DNA of 64,000 nt from positions 124,001-188,000 of the forward strand of contig NZ_JAOEFX010000003.1 of the NCBI RefSeq assembly GCF_025421775.1, written 5' to 3'. The notes below the pieces were generated by a model, which made no database searches, was not told the origin of the DNA, and saw only the letters and a list, made by a program, of their open reading frames with translations. Source of the DNA: Paenarthrobacter aurescens (GTDB lineage Bacteria > Actinomycetota > Actinomycetes > Actinomycetales > Micrococcaceae). Shown piece by piece: positions 33,352 through 42,257 of the stretch (within the stretch, counting starts at the first letter, position 1; each line of letters begins with the position of its first letter). The translations under genes and the position numbers were made by a program.

Positions 33352-34245
33352 ATGAAGAGAAGGCTGGTTGTCATCGGCAACGGCATGGCCGGTGCCCGGG
33401 CAGTGGAAGAGATCCTCGCCAGGGGTGGTGTGGACCTTTTCGACATCACCGTGTTCGGCGATGAGCCTTACGGGAATTACCACCGGACCAGGCTTGGGCG
33501 CGTGCTGTCCGGGGAGGAAAGCGATGCGGACATTTTCCTCAATGCCCTGCCCTGGTACCAGGAGAACAACATCACGCTCCATGCCGGCGTCCGGGTGGAT
33601 CGCATCGACAAGTTCAGCAAGCATGTCTTCGCTGCCGACGGGCGAGTGGTCCAGTACGACCGTCTGATCATCGCAACCGGCAGCCGCCCGTTCCTGCCAC
33701 CAATGGCAGGGCTCTACACGCCCAGCGGAACCCTCCGCCCCGGAGTTTTTACCTTCCGAACCCTGGACGACGCCCGCAGGATGATCCAGTTCGCCCGGCA
33801 CAAGGACCATCTCCGCGCCGCAGTGATCGGCGGGTACTCGTTCGGTCTGGAAGCAGTCCACGGCCTGCAGTCCTGCGGTCTGGAGGTGGACGTTCTTTCC
33901 GGAAGCCGGGTCACCGCGATCCTCGGGGCAGACTCCATCACGGGACTGAGCGTACGCAACCAACCCGACATCGACTGCGACATGGTGGTGGTTTCCGCCG
34001 GTATCAGACCGAACGTTGACGTCGCCGTCGTGAGTGGTATGGCGGTAGAGCGCGGAATCGTGGTGGACGACCATCTGAAGGTGATGGACGAGGAGGGCAT
34101 TTACGCCGTGGGCGAGTGCGTCCAGCACCGCGGTGAGGTTTACGGGACGGTGGCGCCCTTGTGGGACCAGGCTGCCGTGCTGGCCGACCACATCACGGGC
34201 GCCGACCGCTCGTCGATGTATCTGGGGACCAGGGCCGGCCCCTAG
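33352..34245 (+). CDS. NirB-like FAD-dependent oxidoreductase with shortened NAD domain
   Basis: A 297-residue flavoprotein resembling the N-terminal FAD/NAD part of NirB nitrite reductase and rubredoxin reductases. The FAD site VIGNGMAGARAVEE (about 6-19), YGNYHRTRLGRVLSGE, LIIATGSRPF and the C-terminal GIYAVGECVQHRGEVYG with VAPLWDQAAVLA are well kept. The second Rossmann motif reads IGGYSFGLEAV instead of the usual GGGxxGLE, and after VDVL about 30 residues normally present are missing before VTAILGADS. It may no longer bind NAD(P)H. Start ATG 33352; the gene follows the 115-residue partner. Confidence 0.8.
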   Translation: MKRRLVVIGNGMAGARAVEEILARGGVDLFDITVFGDEPYGNYHRTRLGRVLSGEESDADIFLNALPWYQENNITLHAGVRVDRIDKFSKHVFAADGRVVQYDRLIIATGSRPFLPPMAGLYTPSGTLRPGVFTFRTLDDARRMIQFARHKDHLRAAVIGGYSFGLEAVHGLQSCGLEVDVLSGSRVTAILGADSITGLSVRNQPDIDCDMVVVSAGIRPNVDVAVVSGMAVERGIVVDDHLKVMDEEGIYAVGECVQHRGEVYGTVAPLWDQAAVLADHITGADRSSMYLGTRAGP

Positions 34246-34464
34246 CCGCGACCGCCCTTTCCACAGCCCCTTGTTGCCTGCGTCACGGGCATTCGCGTTA
34301 ATCCCGTAAGATAGACGGGTTGCGCGAAGCTTCGGCGTTCTGCGTTCTTTGTCACACTTCGGGTCCTCAAAGGAGGAAAAGCTCGAATTTTGTGTGCCAA
34401 AGACGCCTGTGTTCCGGCATGGGCGTGACACCTACAGCAATACCCCAACCCACAAGGAACAGCT

Positions 34465-35928
34465 GTGCCGCAAAGTACTCCCACAGATCTCCAGAGCTCC
34501 AAGGCGTCATCCGCAACCGCGGGCTCAACCCTCAGCGCTGAGGGATACCAGAAGACCCTGAGTCGCCGCCACGTCACCATGATCGCCATGGGCGGCGCCA
34601 TCGGCGTCGGCCTCTTCATGGGTGCCGGCGGCCGCCTGGCCTCTACCGGCCCGGCCCTGATCTTCTCCTACGCAATCGCCGGCGTCATCGCTTACCTGCT
34701 GATGCGCGCCCTCGGTGAACTCATCATGTACCGCCAGACGTCCGGCTCCTTCGTGAGCTACGCCGGCGAAATGTTCGGCAAGAAGGGCGCCTTCCTTTCC
34801 GGCTGGATGTATTTCATCAACTGGGCCATGACAGGTATCGCCGAACTAATCGCGATCGGCCTGTACTTCCAGTTCTTCTTCCCGAACGTGCCCATTGAAC
34901 TGTCCGCCATCGCAGCGCTGGTGCTGCTGGTGGCCGTGAACCTGTTCAGCGTCAAGGCGTTCGGCGAATTCGAGTTCTGGGCTTCCTGCCTCAAGGTCGC
35001 GGCCATCGTGATCTTCCTGGCGGTCGGCACTTTCATGGTTGTCACCAACGCCAAGGTGGGTGACGGCAACGCGTCCGTTGCCAACCTCTTCCACGAAGAC
35101 GGCGGCATGTTCCCCAAGGGCGGCCTGGTGATGATCCTGGTCCTGAACGCCGTGATCTTTGCCTACAACGCCATCGAACTCGTCGGCATTACCGCCGGTG
35201 AGATGGAGAACCCCGAACGCGAAGTTCCCAAGGCGATCCGCGCCGTCGTCATCCGTATTGTGGTCTTCTACGTCGGTTCGGTGACGCTGCTGGCAATGCT
35301 GCTGCCGTCCGACCAGTATGTGGCCGGCACTTCGCCGTTCGTTACCGTGTTCGGTCAGATGGGCCTCGGCTGGATGGGCGACGTCATGAACATGATCGTC
35401 ATCACCGCTGCGCTGTCCTCCTGCAACTCGGGCCTGTACTCGATCGGCCGTATCTTCCGCACCATGGCCAACAACGGCCACGCCCCGCAGTGGCTCACCA
35501 AGATGTCCACCCGCCATGTGCCCTACGCGGCCATCCTCGCGATCGGCGGCGTCTACCTCGTAGGCATCCTCCTGAACATCTGGCTGGGTGGCTCACACGC
35601 CTTCGACCTTGCACTGAACACCGCATCCATCGGCGTCATCTTCACGTGGGGTTCCATCTTCGCGAGCCAGATCGCGCTTCGGAAGAAGCGCGGCAACGTC
35701 TCCAGCCTGCCGATGCCCGGTTCCCCGTGGACCAGCTGGGTGGGCCTCATCGCACTGCTGGCCATCACCGTCCTGATCGGATTCGACACCATGACGGACA
35801 AGGCCACCGGTGAGGTCTTCCTGCTCGGCCTGTGGACCCTCGCGACCATCCCGTTCTTCGCCCTGGTCCTGTGGCTCGGCTGGCAGAAGGTCAAGAACAA
35901 CGAGCCCAAGAGCGAGCTGTTCAGCTAA
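34465..35928 (+). CDS. amino acid permease (APC family, AnsP/GABA-permease-like)
   Basis: A 487-residue transporter with twelve membrane helices. It has the amino-acid-permease (AAT) signatures: SRRHVTMIAMGGAIGVGLFM at the first helix, ALGELIMYRQTSGSFVSYAG, and EIVGITAGE-like ELVGITAGEMENPEREVPKA in the middle. Proton-coupled import of an amino acid such as asparagine, proline or GABA is likely; the exact substrate is not readable. GTG 34465 has CAAGGAA upstream. The 219-nt leader carries an unused perfect Shine-Dalgarno (34369-34376). A strong terminator follows. Confidence 0.9.
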   Translation: MPQSTPTDLQSSKASSATAGSTLSAEGYQKTLSRRHVTMIAMGGAIGVGLFMGAGGRLASTGPALIFSYAIAGVIAYLLMRALGELIMYRQTSGSFVSYAGEMFGKKGAFLSGWMYFINWAMTGIAELIAIGLYFQFFFPNVPIELSAIAALVLLVAVNLFSVKAFGEFEFWASCLKVAAIVIFLAVGTFMVVTNAKVGDGNASVANLFHEDGGMFPKGGLVMILVLNAVIFAYNAIELVGITAGEMENPEREVPKAIRAVVIRIVVFYVGSVTLLAMLLPSDQYVAGTSPFVTVFGQMGLGWMGDVMNMIVITAALSSCNSGLYSIGRIFRTMANNGHAPQWLTKMSTRHVPYAAILAIGGVYLVGILLNIWLGGSHAFDLALNTASIGVIFTWGSIFASQIALRKKRGNVSSLPMPGSPWTSWVGLIALLAITVLIGFDTMTDKATGEVFLLGLWTLATIPFFALVLWLGWQKVKNNEPKSELFS

Positions 35929-35960
35929 GACTCGTCTGGTCCCTGCGTTTCAAACGTACG

Positions 35961-35999
35961 ACGGCGCGTGCCCTCCTTCCGGGGGCACGCGCCGTTTTC
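35961..35999 (+). terminator. rho-independent terminator after the permease
   Basis: 13-bp stem ACGGCGCGTGCCC (35961-35973) / GGGCACGCGCCGT (35983-35995) followed by TTTT, 33 nt after the stop. Confidence 0.9.
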
Positions 36000-36046
36000 G
36001 TGTTGGGCCTCGCGTTGTGGGGAACCCGCGTTGGGAGGCCCGCGGC

Positions 36047-36916
36047 CTAACCGAGCTTCGGGATCAACACCGGGGTGCTCTTCTTGTAGGCCTCGTACCC
36101 GGCCTCGCCACCCCAGGTCTTGTCGGCCTTCTTCTCCAGCAAGGGGATGCCGCTGACCTTGGTGAGCAGGAGGGCCACGAAGACCGGGGAGATCAGCGCA
36201 ACCCACTGCCAGCCTTGGAGCACCGGGATGGCGATGATGGCCACCCCGGTCCACAGGAGGATCTCGCCGAAGTAGTTGGGGTGCCTGGACTTTGACCAGA
36301 GCCCGGAGGAGATGAACTTTCCCTTGTTGGCGGGGTTGGCCTTGAACCGGCTCTTCTGCAGGTCGGCCACGATCTCGATGACGAATCCTGCGGCCCACAC
36401 CACGAATCCGAGGACGGCCAGCCAGTCCAAAGCCACCCGGTTGGTGCTGGTGATGGCCACCCATGCCGCTGCCGCAGTGAAGACCACCCAGAGTCCTTGC
36501 ATGGTCCAGACGTTGAGGAAGCGGACGAATGATGGCTTGATCTCGTCGAAGCGGTCGTCCTTGCCGGACTTGTGGATCCGCCGGGACAGGAAGGTTCCCA
36601 GGCGGAGGGCCCACGCGGCAACCATGGCCGCAAGGAGCAGCGAACGGGCATCAATTCCGGGCGTGGCAAGCACCAACACGACGGTGATGGCTACATAGGT
36701 CAGTGCGCCGGTGAGATCGAAGTACTTCTCCGTCTGTGCTTTGAAGGACGGGATGAAGACAAGCCACTGAATGATGAACGCGGCGGCGACTGCGGCGGCG
36801 AAGACCGGAATCCCGGCCAGGCTTGCTCCGTGGTGGCTTCCGGCCGCGGCGATGAGCCCGCCCAGCAGCACCACCACGGGAAGGGCAATGAGGCCCTTCC
36901 TGTCTGAATCCCTCAC
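36047..36916 (-). CDS. DUF1295 family membrane protein (steroid 5-alpha-reductase-like)
   Basis: A 289-residue integral membrane protein with seven or eight helices. The C-terminal part carries the DUF1295/ICMT-like signature GLWSKSRHPNYFGEILLWTG, then SGIPLLEKKADKTWGGEAGY, which in relatives forms a cofactor- or SAM-binding pocket. It may be a reductase or methyltransferase of lipid-like compounds; this is not resolved. It is divergent from the marR gene and shares a palindromic operator-bearing intergenic region with it, so MarR control is plausible. Confidence 0.85.
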   Translation of the reverse strand: MRDSDRKGLIALPVVVLLGGLIAAAGSHHGASLAGIPVFAAAVAAAFIIQWLVFIPSFKAQTEKYFDLTGALTYVAITVVLVLATPGIDARSLLLAAMVAAWALRLGTFLSRRIHKSGKDDRFDEIKPSFVRFLNVWTMQGLWVVFTAAAAWVAITSTNRVALDWLAVLGFVVWAAGFVIEIVADLQKSRFKANPANKGKFISSGLWSKSRHPNYFGEILLWTGVAIIAIPVLQGWQWVALISPVFVALLLTKVSGIPLLEKKADKTWGGEAGYEAYKKSTPVLIPKLG

Positions 36917-36986
36917 GACGGCGTTCCTTTCACGGCGACTCCCTGCGGGTGCCTGTGCATCCGCGGTTTCCTAGCCTGTTTTATGT

Positions 36987-37000
36987 TCAAACTAATTTGA
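36987..37000. promoter_or_regulatory. candidate MarR operator
   Basis: Perfect palindrome TCAAACTAATTTGA in an AT-rich spot between the divergent DUF1295 and marR genes, just upstream of TACTAT (37002-37007), the likely -10 of marR, which sits 6 nt before its ATG. Confidence 0.6.
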
Positions 37001-37013
37001 TTACTATATAACC

Positions 37014-37493
37014 ATGCAAAATCATGAAAAGGCTACCGGAGAGTCGGCCCACCCGACCTCCCGGACCTTGCAGGGTCTGTTTGGCCTGGCCAATGAGACC
37101 GAACGCGAGGTAGCCCGGGCCCTCGGCCTCAACCTCACTGACTACAGGGCGCTCACCGTACTGGCGGAGTCGGGACCCGTCACTGTGGGTGCCCTCGCCT
37201 CGGACTTGGGCGCTACAGCGGCCACCACTACTGCGCTGGTCAGCCGTTTGGAGTCGCATGGGTACGTTGAACGCCTGCGCAGCGCCGAAGACCGGCGACA
37301 AGTGCACGTCAATGTCACCCGCTCGGCATCCCTCCGTGTCAAGGACCTGATGCAGCCGCTCCTGTCTGCTGCCACTGCGCACGTGGACGCGCTGCCTACT
37401 GAACACCAAGCCGTCGTCGGGGACTTTCTCGACGCCGTCCTGGGCCTGATGCAGGAGCACCTCCAATCCCTGTCCGCTGGGGGTGTCCGTTGA
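37014..37493 (+). CDS. MarR family transcriptional regulator
   Basis: A 159-residue winged-helix protein. The recognition helix and wing are clear: SDLGATAATTTALVSRLESH, then GYVERLRSAEDRRQVHVNVT, with the conserved DxRxxxV wing. Helices before and after form the dimer domain. It probably binds a small phenolic or lipophilic ligand and controls the divergent DUF1295 gene and itself. TACTAT lies 6 nt before the ATG, pointing to a leaderless mRNA. Its TGA overlaps the TTG start of the acyl-CoA ligase gene, so the ligase is in the same transcript. Confidence 0.92.
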   Translation: MQNHEKATGESAHPTSRTLQGLFGLANETEREVARALGLNLTDYRALTVLAESGPVTVGALASDLGATAATTTALVSRLESHGYVERLRSAEDRRQVHVNVTRSASLRVKDLMQPLLSAATAHVDALPTEHQAVVGDFLDAVLGLMQEHLQSLSAGGVR

Positions 37494-39358
37494 GGGAATT
37501 CACCTCCCCTCCGCTGGTTGACGCGGCCAACCACCGCAACGCAACCGAGTTGCTCATGCAGCGCGTCCGGACGAACCCCGGGCATATTGCCTTCGAAGTC
37601 CGTGCGCCAGAGGCGGCCATGGCTGATACATGGCGGCAAGTCACCACGGAGCAGTTCGTGGACGAGGTCCGGGCGCTGGCCAAGGGTTTCATCGCGGCGG
37701 GTATCCAACCGGGGGAGTCCCTGGCCATCATGTCCCCAACCCGTTATGAGTGGGCACTTGCCGATATGGCTGCCTGGTTCGCCGGCGCCGTCGTGGTTCC
37801 CGTCTACGAAACCTCAGCGGCACCGCAGGTGACGGCGATCCTGGCCGATGCCGATGTCCGGCTTGCCGTGGGCGGCACCGCGGAGCACGCCGCTTTGCTG
37901 GAGCAAGGTTTCAGCACCGCAGGAATCCAACCCCTGGGGATCTGGACCATTGATGCCGTGCCCGGGGCGGACCTGGCAGATTTGGTGGCCCGCGGCGTCG
38001 GGATCCCGGACAGCACCGTGGAAGAACGTCGCTTGTTGGCCGACCTCGACTCCGTTGCCACCATCGTTTACACCTCCGGCACCACGGCGGCGCCCAAGGG
38101 TGCACTCATCACCCACGGCAACTTCGTGGGGCAGGTCCTGAACGTTGCCGGAGCCTACACAGAGGTGGTCCGGGAGGGCGGAAACACCATCATCTTCCTG
38201 CCCATGGCCCATGTCCTGGCGCGCGGGCTGCAGCTGATCTGCCTGGCCAACGGCATGCGGATTGCCCACCTCTCCGATCCGCGGGACGTGGTTCCCGCAC
38301 TGGGCGCCTTGAAGCCCACGTTCTTGGTGGTGGTTCCGCGTGTGCTGCAGAAAATCCAGGCATCGGCCGCGGCCGCAGCAACACAGAAACGGCTGGGACG
38401 CGTGTGGGCTTCGGCGCAACGCACGGCAGTGGAGTGGGGCCGGTTTGCGGAAGCGCGCGACGCCGACCCTGCTGTCCGGGCCTCCGCCGGCCTCCGCATC
38501 CGGCGGGCCCTGTTCGACCGCCTTTTCTACGCCCGGCTGCGGAAGGTGGTGGGCGGACGCCTCGATTACCTGCTGTCCGGCGCCGGCGCGCTCGACGCAG
38601 ACCTATCCCTTTTCTTCCGAGGACTGGGACTTCCCGTGATCGAAGGCTACGGCCTCACGGAAACTACAGCCCCACTGACGGGGAACCTGCCGGGGTCCAT
38701 CAACTCGGGGTCCGTGGGCGTCCCCATGCCTGGTACCACCGTGCGTCTCTCGGACCAAGGTGAAGTCCTGGCCCGCGGTGTGGGCGTCTTTGCCGGCTAC
38801 CGTCGGGAGTCGGACAACGCAGAAGCGTTCGTCGACGGCTATTTCCGGACCGGCGACCTCGGTGAACTGGACCACCTGGGCCGGCTCATCTTGAAGGGCC
38901 GGATCAAGGACGTGATCGTCACCGCCGGTGGGAAGACCATCTCCCCGGCCATTTGGGAAGGCTACGTTGAAGGCGACCCCCTGGTTGCCCACGCCGTGAT
39001 GGTGGGGGAGGGCAAGCCGTATCTCGGCGGGCTGGTGCTGCTGGATCCCGAATCCTTGGCGGCGTGGGCGGAGCGCGAGGGCATCGCGGATCTCAAAGGA
39101 CTCCAGATCCCGGACGACGGTGGCGCGGTCCAAATCGATGACGTCCGGCTCCTCGCCGTAATTGGCCAGGCCGTCAGCGCTGCGAATGCGAAAATCGCAC
39201 GATCCGAGCAGGTCCGCCGGTTCGTCCTGCTCTTGACCGACCTTACGGAGGCCAACGGAATCGTGACACCCACCATGAAACTCAAGCGTGGCGCTTTCAC
39301 CGAACGCGCACGGCACATTGTGGACAGCCTTTACGCTGACACCCGGCGCCAAGGATGA
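37490..39358 (+). CDS. AMP-dependent long-chain acyl-CoA ligase (FadD15-like)
   Basis: A 622-residue ANL-superfamily enzyme. The P-loop VYTSGTTAAPKGALITHGNF is at about residues 195-214, the GYGLTETTAPLTG motif at about 385, and FRTGDLGELDHLGRLILKGR with the C-terminal lysine region further on. It activates long-chain fatty acids with CoA, as in mycobacterial FadD15-type enzymes. TTG start at 37490 inside the marR stop (TTGA overlap), and the stop overlaps the next ATG by four bases: the marR-ligase-DUF2177 genes form a coupled operon. Confidence 0.9.
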   Translation: MREFTSPPLVDAANHRNATELLMQRVRTNPGHIAFEVRAPEAAMADTWRQVTTEQFVDEVRALAKGFIAAGIQPGESLAIMSPTRYEWALADMAAWFAGAVVVPVYETSAAPQVTAILADADVRLAVGGTAEHAALLEQGFSTAGIQPLGIWTIDAVPGADLADLVARGVGIPDSTVEERRLLADLDSVATIVYTSGTTAAPKGALITHGNFVGQVLNVAGAYTEVVREGGNTIIFLPMAHVLARGLQLICLANGMRIAHLSDPRDVVPALGALKPTFLVVVPRVLQKIQASAAAAATQKRLGRVWASAQRTAVEWGRFAEARDADPAVRASAGLRIRRALFDRLFYARLRKVVGGRLDYLLSGAGALDADLSLFFRGLGLPVIEGYGLTETTAPLTGNLPGSINSGSVGVPMPGTTVRLSDQGEVLARGVGVFAGYRRESDNAEAFVDGYFRTGDLGELDHLGRLILKGRIKDVIVTAGGKTISPAIWEGYVEGDPLVAHAVMVGEGKPYLGGLVLLDPESLAAWAEREGIADLKGLQIPDDGGAVQIDDVRLLAVIGQAVSAANAKIARSEQVRRFVLLLTDLTEANGIVTPTMKLKRGAFTERARHIVDSLYADTRRQG

Positions 39359-39774
39359 GCCGCGGCCTGAAGCGTTGGCTTCTGTCCTACGCGCTGGCAG
39401 CAGTGATCTTTGCCGTCATCGACGTCGTATGGATCCTCACCGTGGCGCAGCGGCAGTACGAAAGCCAGATTGGACACCTTCTGGCGTCCAGTCCGCAACC
39501 GATCGGGGCCGTGCTGTTCTACGTCGTCTTCGTTGCCGGGATTGTTCACTATGGCGTACGGCCAGGGAAGGCGGACCTCACGCTGGGTCGGCGGGTCGCG
39601 GGAGGAGCTTTGTTTGGCTTTTTCACCTACTCCACCTGGGCGTTAACAGCGCTCGCGGTCCTGAAGGATTTCCCGCCGATAGTGGCGGTGACGGACATCG
39701 CCTGGGGTATTGGTGTGTGCGCTGTGGTCACCTGGCTGACCGCCTTAATTGGGACTGTCAGGGGTCGGGTCTAG
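39355..39774 (+). CDS. DUF2177 family membrane protein
   Basis: A 139-residue protein with four membrane helices (about 8-28, 48-66, 82-100, 112-132). FAVIDVVWILTVAQRQYESQ, FFTYSTWALTALAVLKDF and TDIAWGIGVCAVVTW match the DUF2177 family, of unknown function. It begins inside the stop of the acyl-CoA ligase gene (ATGA), so it is translationally coupled to it. Confidence 0.85.
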   Translation: MSRGLKRWLLSYALAAVIFAVIDVVWILTVAQRQYESQIGHLLASSPQPIGAVLFYVVFVAGIVHYGVRPGKADLTLGRRVAGGALFGFFTYSTWALTALAVLKDFPPIVAVTDIAWGIGVCAVVTWLTALIGTVRGRV

Positions 39775-39783
39775 GCTCGATGT

Positions 39784-40242
39784 ATGGAACACACCACCAC
39801 CCTGACGCAGCATATTAACGCCAGCCCGGAGAAGGTCTGGGCTGTCATCTCGGACATTCCAGGCTCGGCCGGCACGCTATCGGGCGTCAACGCCATCCAG
39901 ATGCTCAGCGAGGGCCCCTACGGCGAGGGCACCCGCTGGAAAGAGACCCGTACCATGATGGGCAGGCAGGAAACTGTCGAAATGTGGGTTTCCCAGGTTG
40001 ACCCACCGCGGAGCACTACCGTAAAGGCGCTTCAGGGCGGCGCTGACTACACCTCGCGCTTCACCCTGTCCGGGCGCGACGGCGGTACGGACCTTACGTT
40101 GACGTTCGGCGCCGAGGTCCTCAAGCCGTCGTTCCTCAGCAAGGTGGGCATGGCTCTCTTCGGGAAAATCGGCATGAGCATGACGCGCAAGGCCCTCGCC
40201 AAGGACCTGATGGAGATCGCAGCCAAGGCGGAATCCCTCTGA
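39784..40242 (+). CDS. SRPBCC (START-like) family protein
   Basis: A 152-residue helix-grip protein: INASPEKVWAVISDIPG at the start, then strands RWKETRTMMGRQETVEMWV and RFTLSGRDGGTDLTLTFGAE, and a long C-terminal helix. This family binds hydrophobic ligands or acts as a polyketide-cyclase-like fold; the ligand is unknown. TAGGCT lies 6 nt before the ATG, so it may be transcribed separately from the DUF2177 gene. Its stop overlaps the next start by one base. Confidence 0.87.
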   Translation: MEHTTTLTQHINASPEKVWAVISDIPGSAGTLSGVNAIQMLSEGPYGEGTRWKETRTMMGRQETVEMWVSQVDPPRSTTVKALQGGADYTSRFTLSGRDGGTDLTLTFGAEVLKPSFLSKVGMALFGKIGMSMTRKALAKDLMEIAAKAESL

Positions 40243-40898
40243 TGGCGGCTGCGAAGGTTGCGGCCCCTAAGATTTCACCGGTCCGTTTGGAAGAACTGCG
40301 CGACGACGAAACTCCGGACTTCCAGCGTGGCGAACGGTATGACGGAGTCAGGTGGACCAAGGTTTCCGCTGACGGGGAGGAACTGAGCGGCTCCGACTTC
40401 ATCGAATGCGAGTTGAACGGTGTCTCCTTCAACGAGACCCAATTGCGTGGAGCCACGTTCCGGGAATGCATTCTCGCCGAGCCGTATGCGCCGGTCTTCA
40501 CTGCTGCGCGAAGTTCCTGGCAGGACGTGGAAATCAGCAACCCCCGGTGGGGCTCAGCTGAACTCTACGAGGGAAACTGGCGCTCCGTCCGGATCGACGG
40601 CGGCAAGCTGGACTATGTGAACCTGCGCGGCTCCAAGCTCATGGACCTCCAGATCTCCGACTGCATCATCAACGAGCTCGATCTCGGTGGTTGCGCCGGG
40701 ACCCGGATCGCCCTGAAGAACTGCACCATCGGCACCTTGGACGTTACTGGGGCCAAGCTGAAGGATGTTGATCTGCGGACGTCCGAGTTCCGTGGCGTCA
40801 ACGGATTGGCTGGGCTGGCGGGGGTTGTTATCGACGACTACCAACTCAGCCTGATGGCACCTTTGTTGGCGGGCCATCTGGGGATCCGGGTGGTGTGA
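40242..40898 (+). CDS. pentapeptide-repeat protein
   Basis: A 218-residue protein. From about residue 48 to 190 it is built from A(D/N)LXX-like repeats (SGSDFIECELNGVSFNETQL, LRGATFRECIL, LDYVNLRGSKLMDLQISD, LDLGGCAGTRI, LDVTGAKLKDVDLRTSEF), which form a right-handed quadrilateral beta-helix. Such proteins can mimic DNA (for example MfpA/Qnr) or act as scaffolds; there is no specific evidence for gyrase protection here. It is coupled to the SRPBCC gene by a TGATG overlap. Confidence 0.9.
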   Translation: MAAAKVAAPKISPVRLEELRDDETPDFQRGERYDGVRWTKVSADGEELSGSDFIECELNGVSFNETQLRGATFRECILAEPYAPVFTAARSSWQDVEISNPRWGSAELYEGNWRSVRIDGGKLDYVNLRGSKLMDLQISDCIINELDLGGCAGTRIALKNCTIGTLDVTGAKLKDVDLRTSEFRGVNGLAGLAGVVIDDYQLSLMAPLLAGHLGIRVV

Positions 40899-40936
40899 TG
40901 CGGCGGTCGGGCCGGCTTAACGGAGAGCTTCTTCTG

Positions 40937-40964
40937 TTGACCGGCCCGCTGCGCCGTGTAATCT
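40937..40964 (+). promoter_or_regulatory. promoter of the paa thiolase operon
   Basis: -35 TTGACC (40937-40942), 16-nt spacer, -10 TAATCT (40959-40964). The transcription start would fall at the left edge of the TetR-type operator at 40971. Confidence 0.6.
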
Positions 40965-40970
40965 TTATAG

Positions 40971-40988
40971 AACGAACGGTCGGTATAT
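40971..40988. promoter_or_regulatory. PaaR-type TetR operator, thiolase operon
   Basis: AACGAACGGTCGGTATAT fits the ACCGaaYG-NN-CRkTmrGT pattern seen also at 51187 and 56179; only the inner halves match well here. It lies just downstream of the -10. Confidence 0.6.
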
Positions 40989-41030
40989 TATTCCCGCGCC
41001 GGTCCCTTTCACTTCGCGAAGGATGTTCTC

Positions 41031-42257
41031 ATGGTCGAGGCTTTTCTTGTTGGCGGCGCACGTACGCCTGTAGGTCGCTACGGTGGGGCACTGTCCTCCG
41101 TCCGTCCGGACGATCTCGCAGCATTGGTGGTCCGGGAAGCGGTGGCGCGTGCCGGCGTCGACCCCGACGCCATTGATGAGGTCATCCTCGGCAACGCCAA
41201 CGGCGCCGGTGAGGAAAACCGGAACGTTGCCCGCATGGCCACCATTCTGGCCGGACTTCCCCTCCACATCCCCGGCATCACCGTGAATCGCCTGTGCGCC
41301 TCGGGCCTCAGCGCGATCATCATGGCCAGCCAGATGATCAAGTCCGGCGCTGCGGACATCGTGGTGGCTGGCGGCGTCGAATCCATGAGCCGTGCGCCCT
41401 GGGTCCAGGAGAAGCCCACCACAGCATTTGCCAAGCCCGGCCAGATCTTCGATACCTCCATCGGCTGGCGCTTCGCCAACCCGCTCTTCACCAAGGGCGA
41501 GCTTTCCCGCGACGGCAAGATGACCTACTCCATGCCGGAGACGGCCGAGGAAGTTGGCCGCGTGGACAACATCTCCCGCGAGGACGCTGACGCCTTCGCC
41601 GTCCGCTCCCACGAACTCGCGCTGGCCGCCATTGCCGGCGGTCGCTTCAAGGATGAAATAGTCCCGGTCACTGTGAAGACCCGGAAGTCGGAGACCGTCG
41701 TAGACACCGATGAAGGTCCCCGCGAAGGCACCACCATGGACGTCCTGGCCAAGTTGCGGCCCGTAGTCCCGGGCGGATCGGTGGTCACGGCCGGTAACTC
41801 ATCTACGCTCAACGACGGCGCCTCGGCCATCATCGTGGCGTCCGAGGCAGCCATCAGGAAGTTCGGCCTGACACCCCGTGCGCGGATCATCGACGGCGCT
41901 TCGGCCGGTTGCGAGCCGGAAATCATGGGCATCGGCCCGGTCCCCGCCACGCAGAAAATTCTGGCCCGTACGGGCCTCACTGTGGATCAGCTTGGCGCCG
42001 TGGAGCTCAATGAGGCCTTCGCTACGCAGTCACTGGCGAGCATGCGCCGCCTTGGACTGAACCCGGACATTGTGAACAACGACGGCGGCGCCATCAGTTT
42101 GGGGCATCCCCTCGGTTCCAGCGGGTCACGCATTGCCATCACGCTGTTGGGCCGCATGGAGCGAGAACTCGCCTCCGCCACCGGACCCAAGCTTGGACTG
42201 GCGACGATGTGCATTGGCGTCGGGCAGGGCACCGCATTGCTGCTGGAAGGCGTGTAA
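41031..42257 (+). CDS. paaJ: acetyl-CoA C-acyltransferase (3-oxoadipyl-CoA thiolase type)
   Basis: A 408-residue thiolase. The nucleophilic Cys89 is in NRLCASGLSAI; the C-terminal GGAISLGHPLGSSGSR supplies the His, and TMCIGVGQGTALL the second Cys. In phenylacetate breakdown PaaJ cleaves 3-oxoadipyl-CoA to succinyl-CoA and acetyl-CoA (and also 3-oxo-5,6-dehydrosuberyl-CoA); PcaF of the beta-ketoadipate pathway is the alternative name. The operator upstream and the coupled hydratase and dehydrogenase genes favour the paa role. GAAGGA RBS; the TAA overlaps the next ATG. Confidence 0.88.
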   Translation: MVEAFLVGGARTPVGRYGGALSSVRPDDLAALVVREAVARAGVDPDAIDEVILGNANGAGEENRNVARMATILAGLPLHIPGITVNRLCASGLSAIIMASQMIKSGAADIVVAGGVESMSRAPWVQEKPTTAFAKPGQIFDTSIGWRFANPLFTKGELSRDGKMTYSMPETAEEVGRVDNISREDADAFAVRSHELALAAIAGGRFKDEIVPVTVKTRKSETVVDTDEGPREGTTMDVLAKLRPVVPGGSVVTAGNSSTLNDGASAIIVASEAAIRKFGLTPRARIIDGASAGCEPEIMGIGPVPATQKILARTGLTVDQLGAVELNEAFATQSLASMRRLGLNPDIVNNDGGAISLGHPLGSSGSRIAITLLGRMERELASATGPKLGLATMCIGVGQGTALLLEGV

